Shown here: positions 43,758 through 45,846 of the stretch, in pieces
Numbering within the stretch: the stretch's first letter is position 1
Layout of the letters: each line of letters begins with the position of its first letter
DNA from: Chara braunii
Lineage: Eukaryota; Streptophyta; Charophyceae; Charales; Characeae
NCBI GenBank assembly: GCA_003427395.1
Contig: BFEA01000271.1
Location: 875,299 to 921,144 of the forward strand
Direction of reading: 5' to 3'
Length of the DNA stretch: 45,846 nucleotides
The notes under the pieces: model-generated
What the model was told of the DNA's origin: nothing
What the model saw: the letters and a program-made list of their open reading frames with translations, nothing else
Databases searched by the model: none
Translations under genes and position numbers: made by a program

Positions 43758-44571
43758 CGGACAAAGTCAAATCTTGTGACTCAAAAAAAAAAAGCCTCCT
43801 ATTCCTCCTGCGGCGCTGCCCCATATCTGGCACGTCCCTCTTCTATGCCTACTAAGGCCCTGAATCGCGTTGCTGCTAAGCCGCTCGTCATTATTTTCGG
43901 TATAATAGGTCTAAGTTTAACATTTCCACATTCACACCTCTCTGCGGCTCGCTGAAAATTGCCGACTACCGTCATTACTTCCGGATGATACAAGCGTCTG
44001 AACTAAGATTTACAAAAGTTTCAGTCTCTTGGTCATAGGTTAGTCTGAATGAACTTTTGACAAACGCCAGTCTCCTCAAGTCCTCCAATTCAATGAAAAG
44101 GTTAGACAACCTCCGACATTGAAAACCCCGAGCAGAGACCCTTGTAAGGGTGTCTGCTCCAACAATATAACTGTTTATCACCGAGTTCCCCATACGCTCG
44201 TTTATTTTGATGACGAGTCTGCTGAGGTTTTCGAGATGCATTTGGATGGATTTGTCGGTGAACTATCGCGACTTATTACCTTTTACTTCCTTGACGAAAC
44301 TTTATGTGTTGTATTATCCTTTTTGATGTTTATATTGGACTTCTATTTAAATGTACTTTGGATGCCTTTTTCTTGATTTTCATCCCCGTGTTGTTTTTTT
44401 TCCAGTCTAAACCACCAGTAGCTTTCCCCGCTCTAAAAACAAATTAGTGGCGGTTAACACAGGAAATCGGAGACCTCCCGTTCGCCAACGCCTAGTAACG
44501 GAAGACAGTTTAACGAGAAAAAACCCCTTCAAAATTGAACATGAAAGAAAAAAAAAAACCTCGTGAGGTGG
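43758..44571. other. Unassigned DNA
   Basis: An 85-codon + frame (44119-44376) with a hydrophobic C-terminal half shows no family resemblance. No other feature seen. Confidence 0.45.
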
Positions 44572-44576
44572 TAGAG

Positions 44577-44643
<67 letters not shown>

Positions 44644-44648
44644 GAGAG
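44572..44648. repeat. (AG)n microsatellite
   Basis: GA run with CG interruptions at both ends, followed by a G run. Confidence 0.95.
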
Positions 44649-44737
44649 GGGGGGGGAGGGGCTGAAATGACAATGAATGTTTCCACGCAAGTGTGGATTA
44701 CTCATTCTCACTCTTCACATTGGAAAATAAGCCCGTG

Positions 44738-44740
<3 letters not shown>

Positions 44741-44789
<49 letters not shown>
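44741..44789. repeat. (AG)n microsatellite
   Basis: Uninterrupted GA run. AATGAATATTTTCTCTC follows and is repeated at 44835. Confidence 0.95.
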
Positions 44790-44794
<5 letters not shown>

Positions 44795-45794
44795 TATTTT
44801 CTCTCTCTTTGTGCGTTTCTCATGTGCAAAACGAGAATGAATATTTTCTCTCTTTCTGCATAATAAACTAGTCGCGATACTCTCTCTTTCTGTCCCACCT
44901 TCCTCATCTCCTGCTAATTTTTCAAGTTTAAAAAGCAGAACGAATTTTTCATTCTTATACAGTAACACTTATTCTTATTCTCCATATTTCGATGTCTCTG
45001 GCTTTTGCCCCCCCTTACTCCCTATCTCCACCCCGATTCAGTTTCTTGTTTTCCTTTTTTTTTTTTTTTTTTTTTTTTTTTGGTAGAAACTCGTTATTTT
45101 TCCTTTGTATTTCTGTATTTTTATTTTTTTTCTTGTTTTCATAAATGAAGACATCCCCACTAGCGGTAGTTGTTGGCTCGACAAGGCTCAACATACCGGT
45201 AGCGGGAGGTTCAAACTTGATAGTTAGAAAAGACACTGGTGGTTTAATTGACCTCTATTTTCGGTCGTTTAACTACTATCAGTTCGTTTGCTGTTTTTTT
45301 TTTCCGTGGAATTAGGGTTTTATGAAATATGAGAATAGTCGTCTTAGGTTACATAGAGATTACTAATTACGAGTTTTGATGACAAGTTGTTTACTGTTCT
45401 TAAGAATGATCGTGCCCCTAATTGGAAATACTTTTGACGTGTTTTTGCTGTTTTTGTAACTTTTTATGAGATTTGTAGTGAGAATGTTTTACTAGATTCT
45501 TTCCCTTTTTCACTTTAATTAGTCAAGTCTTGGTTCCTTTTTACTAGCTTCATCCCCTTAATCTGAAACTTGTTTTCAATTGTATTTTTTGTCGTGGGCA
45601 CTGAGCCCTAATAACGAAGGGAACCTTTATTTGGAAGGGGAAACAAAAAATATGAACGAACTTTTTCTTTTTCAAAGGCGGATGGAGGAGAGGTTTCATT
45701 GTCAAACCGACTGACCCTAGGTAATTGAAATTAAAGTATGTAACTCCCCCTGCTATAGCGTGGGAATATACACTGCCTTACTTGTTTTTGTGTG

Positions 45795-45798
<4 letters not shown>
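44790..45798. other. Unassigned AT-rich DNA with a poly(T) run
   Basis: T run at about 45057-45081. No gene or further repeat recognised. Confidence 0.5.

Positions 45799-45846
<48 letters not shown>
45799..45846. repeat. (TG)n microsatellite, runs off the window
   Basis: TG run to the last base; the sequence may end here because assembly stopped in the repeat. Confidence 0.95.

Overview
This looks like nuclear DNA of a streptophyte (a plant or charophyte alga). The evidence is a gene with small exons, long introns and GT/AG splice sites, a Ty3/gypsy chromovirus, tRNA-like SINE heads, MITEs and many microsatellites. Long repeat-filled introns and an unremoved Nextera mate-pair adapter would fit a draft assembly of a large genome. 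A Chara-like alga is my impression only; the sequence does not prove it.

Layout. Positions 1-7662 hold a decayed chromovirus on the + strand: the end of its 5' LTR, a long leader, broken gag, protease, RT, RNase H and integrase, a chromodomain and the 3' LTR. From 8061 to 20340, on the - strand, lie the first nine coding exons of coatomer subunit gamma (COPG), about 398 residues with no gap. The rest of that gene must lie left of position 1, so the chromovirus sits antisense inside a COPG intron. The other COPG introns carry a Harbinger-like MITE, tRNA-like SINE pieces, tandem duplications, long CT and GT tracts, and the adapter artefact at 13371-13408.

From about 20.4 kb to the right end I find no intact gene. 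That part holds: a SINE-like head and a three-copy poly(A)-punctuated repeat (20.9-22.0 kb); a decayed ORF relic with a damaged zinc knuckle and coiled-coil stretches (23.0-25.8 kb); AT-rich DNA with C-rich tracts; a SINE with two tRNA-like heads (28.25-28.5 kb); a 762-bp non-autonomous hAT-like element with matching 8-bp target sites (30.8-31.6 kb); a degenerate ~61-bp satellite (34.2-34.7 kb); and several trains of adjacent perfect hairpins (36.1, 42.0-42.4, 43.5-43.8 kb). AG and TG tracts fill much of the last 1.3 kb.

The only gene I can support as functional is COPG, the gamma subunit of the COPI vesicle coat (Golgi-to-ER and intra-Golgi transport). Everything else reads as transposon-derived or simple sequence. 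The hairpin trains, the poly(A)-punctuated repeat and the bZIP-like motif clusters of the chromovirus are the parts that known families explain least well.
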